In this document: positions 11,170-11,975 of the stretch, piece by piece | How positions within the stretch are numbered: the stretch's first letter is position 1 | Layout of the letters: each line of letters begins with the position of its first letter | DNA from: an uncultured Solirubrobacteraceae bacterium | Lineage (GTDB): Bacteria > Actinomycetota > Thermoleophilia > Solirubrobacterales > Solirubrobacteraceae | DNA length: 11,975 nt | Direction: 5' to 3' | NCBI GenBank assembly: GCA_902806215.1 | Contig: CADCVT010000018.1 | Location: 1-11,975 of the forward strand | The notes under the pieces: model-generated | What the model was told of the DNA's origin: nothing | Seen by the model: the letters and a program-made list of their open reading frames with translations, nothing else | Databases searched by the model: none | Translations under genes and position numbers: made by a program

Positions 11170-11975
11170 GAAACCTGATCCTCTTCGTGCTCGCCGCGGC
11201 GCTGTCCGCCTCGACGATCTGGTGGGGCATCGGTCCGCACGACGAGGGGCTGATGCTCCAGGCCGCGAACCGGATCGCGTCGGGCGAGCTGCCCTACCGC
11301 GACTTCTGGTGGAACTACGGCCCCGGGCAGCCGCTCGTGCTCGCCGTGTCCGACCTGCTCTGGGAGCGCTCGCTCGTCCCGTGGCGGGCGCTGCGGGTGC
11401 TGCTCGACGCCACGGTCGCGCTGCTGGCGTTCCGCCTCGCGGAGCGCGAGGTCGCGGGCGCGGTGGCTGCCGACGCCGGCCCGTCTGGGCGTGTCGCGGA
11501 GGTGCTGCCGCTGCTCGCGTGGCTGGCCGTCGCGGGAGCGATGGCGTTCCCGACCGGCCCGCACCCGAACCCGGCCGCGCTCGCGCTCGGCCTCGGCGCG
11601 ATCCTGCTCGCGCCGCGCCACGCCAAGACCGCGGGGGCCCTCGCCGGGCTCGCCGCGGTGTTCCGTCCGGAGATCGGTGCTGCGGCGGCGCTCGGCGCCG
11701 CGTATGTCGCGTGGCGACGCGCGCCCGCGGACGCCGCGCCCCCGCCTTCGCCGGCGTCCGGCCTCCTCGTCGCGGGCTCCGCGCTCGCGGTCGCCGTCCT
11801 CGGGTGGCTGCCGTTCCTCGTCGCCGCGCCCGGCGAGCTGCTCGACCAGACCGTCGGCTTCCTGGCGATCCAGGACCAGCAGCGGCTGCCGTTCCCGCTC
11901 GACGCGGGCGGGGTCGGGGCGGACCCGAACAAGCTGGTCGAGCGGTTCCTGCCGCTGATCCTCGTCGCCGGCGCC
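11166..11975 (+). CDS. Polytopic membrane protein, GT-C / ArnT-PMT-like glycosyltransferase, N-terminal part
   Basis: The first 270 residues are visible; the gene continues past the right edge. It begins with a membrane segment (LILFVLAAALSASTIWW). Then comes an outer loop IGPHDEGLMLQAANRIASGELPYRDFWWNYGPGQPLV (about 22-58). The acidic pair in HDEG and the PYRDFWWNYGPG stretch are the hallmark of GT-C enzymes that move sugars from polyprenyl-phosphate donors outside the membrane. Further hydrophobic segments follow near 81-95, 113-130, 145-155, 163-178 and 199-217. This suggests it adds a sugar, or transfers a glycan, on the outer face after the cytoplasmic GT4 and GT2 enzymes have acted (inference). 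The start at ATG 11166 overlaps the mini-ORF stop; no ribosome binding site is present. Confidence 0.8.
   Translation, partial: MRNLILFVLAAALSASTIWWGIGPHDEGLMLQAANRIASGELPYRDFWWNYGPGQPLVLAVSDLLWERSLVPWRALRVLLDATVALLAFRLAEREVAGAVAADAGPSGRVAEVLPLLAWLAVAGAMAFPTGPHPNPAALALGLGAILLAPRHAKTAGALAGLAAVFRPEIGAAAALGAAYVAWRRAPADAAPPPSPASGLLVAGSALAVAVLGWLPFLVAAPGELLDQTVGFLAIQDQQRLPFPLDAGGVGADPNKLVERFLPLILVAGA

Noticed and set aside
9614..11230. Long minus-strand frame opposite the GT4 and GT2 genes
   Set aside because: Arginine-, proline- and histidine-rich shadow with no recognisable domain; the plus-strand frame carries complete glycosyltransferase motifs.
1..11975. CRISPR arrays, tRNA/rRNA genes, insertion sequences, phage genes, toxin-antitoxin or defence systems
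   Set aside because: I looked for regularly spaced repeats, RNA gene signatures, transposase/integrase motifs and defence domains on both strands and found none.

Overview
The window is very GC-rich, densely packed, single-chromosome-type DNA. Several features point to a high-GC actinobacterium, and the gene set looks most like Thermoleophilia/Solirubrobacterales (inference, since no search could be run). These are strong G/C third-position bias, many GTG starts, ATGA/GTGA start-stop overlaps, TAnnnT boxes 7-9 nt before start codons as in leaderless transcripts, and an F420-dependent oxidoreductase. I see no rRNA, tRNA, CRISPR array, transposase or phage gene.

Left part (1-2412): the 5' end of panC (minus strand, running off the left edge) is translationally coupled to an upstream Rossmann/DUF2520 gene. 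Divergent from that pair is a family 4 Fe-S uracil-DNA glycosylase (plus strand), which carries a C-terminal sliding-clamp-type peptide. It converges, with overlapping stop codons, on a stand-alone HD-GYP domain protein (minus strand).

Middle (2480-6823): a minus-strand operon reads GT4 glycosyltransferase, then GT2 glycosyltransferase, then a 20-codon mini-ORF, then an F420-dependent LLM oxidoreductase. Every junction is a 4-base start/stop overlap. The mini-ORF is a decayed copy of the 5' end of the oxidoreductase gene. Head-to-head with this operon, with only 14 bp between start codons, lies another GT4 glycosyltransferase (plus strand), followed by an OsmC-type peroxidase.

Intergenic region (6824-7135): it holds short hairpins after osmC and a striking pair of identical-arm palindromes that look like tandem operator sites. 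A leaderless promoter box just before the next gene follows.

Right part (7136-11975): an ATP-grasp ligase (plus) converges on a secreted clan-A glycoside hydrolase (minus). The hydrolase is divergent from a plus-strand operon of a WbaZ-like GT4, a GT2, a 13-codon bridging mini-ORF and a polytopic GT-C-type membrane protein cut by the right edge. Four cytoplasmic glycosyltransferases, one membrane glycosyltransferase candidate and one exported glycosidase suggest a locus for building and trimming a cell-surface polysaccharide or glycan.

The least expected signals are: a 14-bp sequence (TCRCTGATGCTGTT) present three times in the same orientation, in two coding regions and one gene junction, plus a gapped fourth relative; two mini-ORFs joined to both neighbours by ATGA overlaps; and the paired palindromes in front of the ATP-grasp gene.
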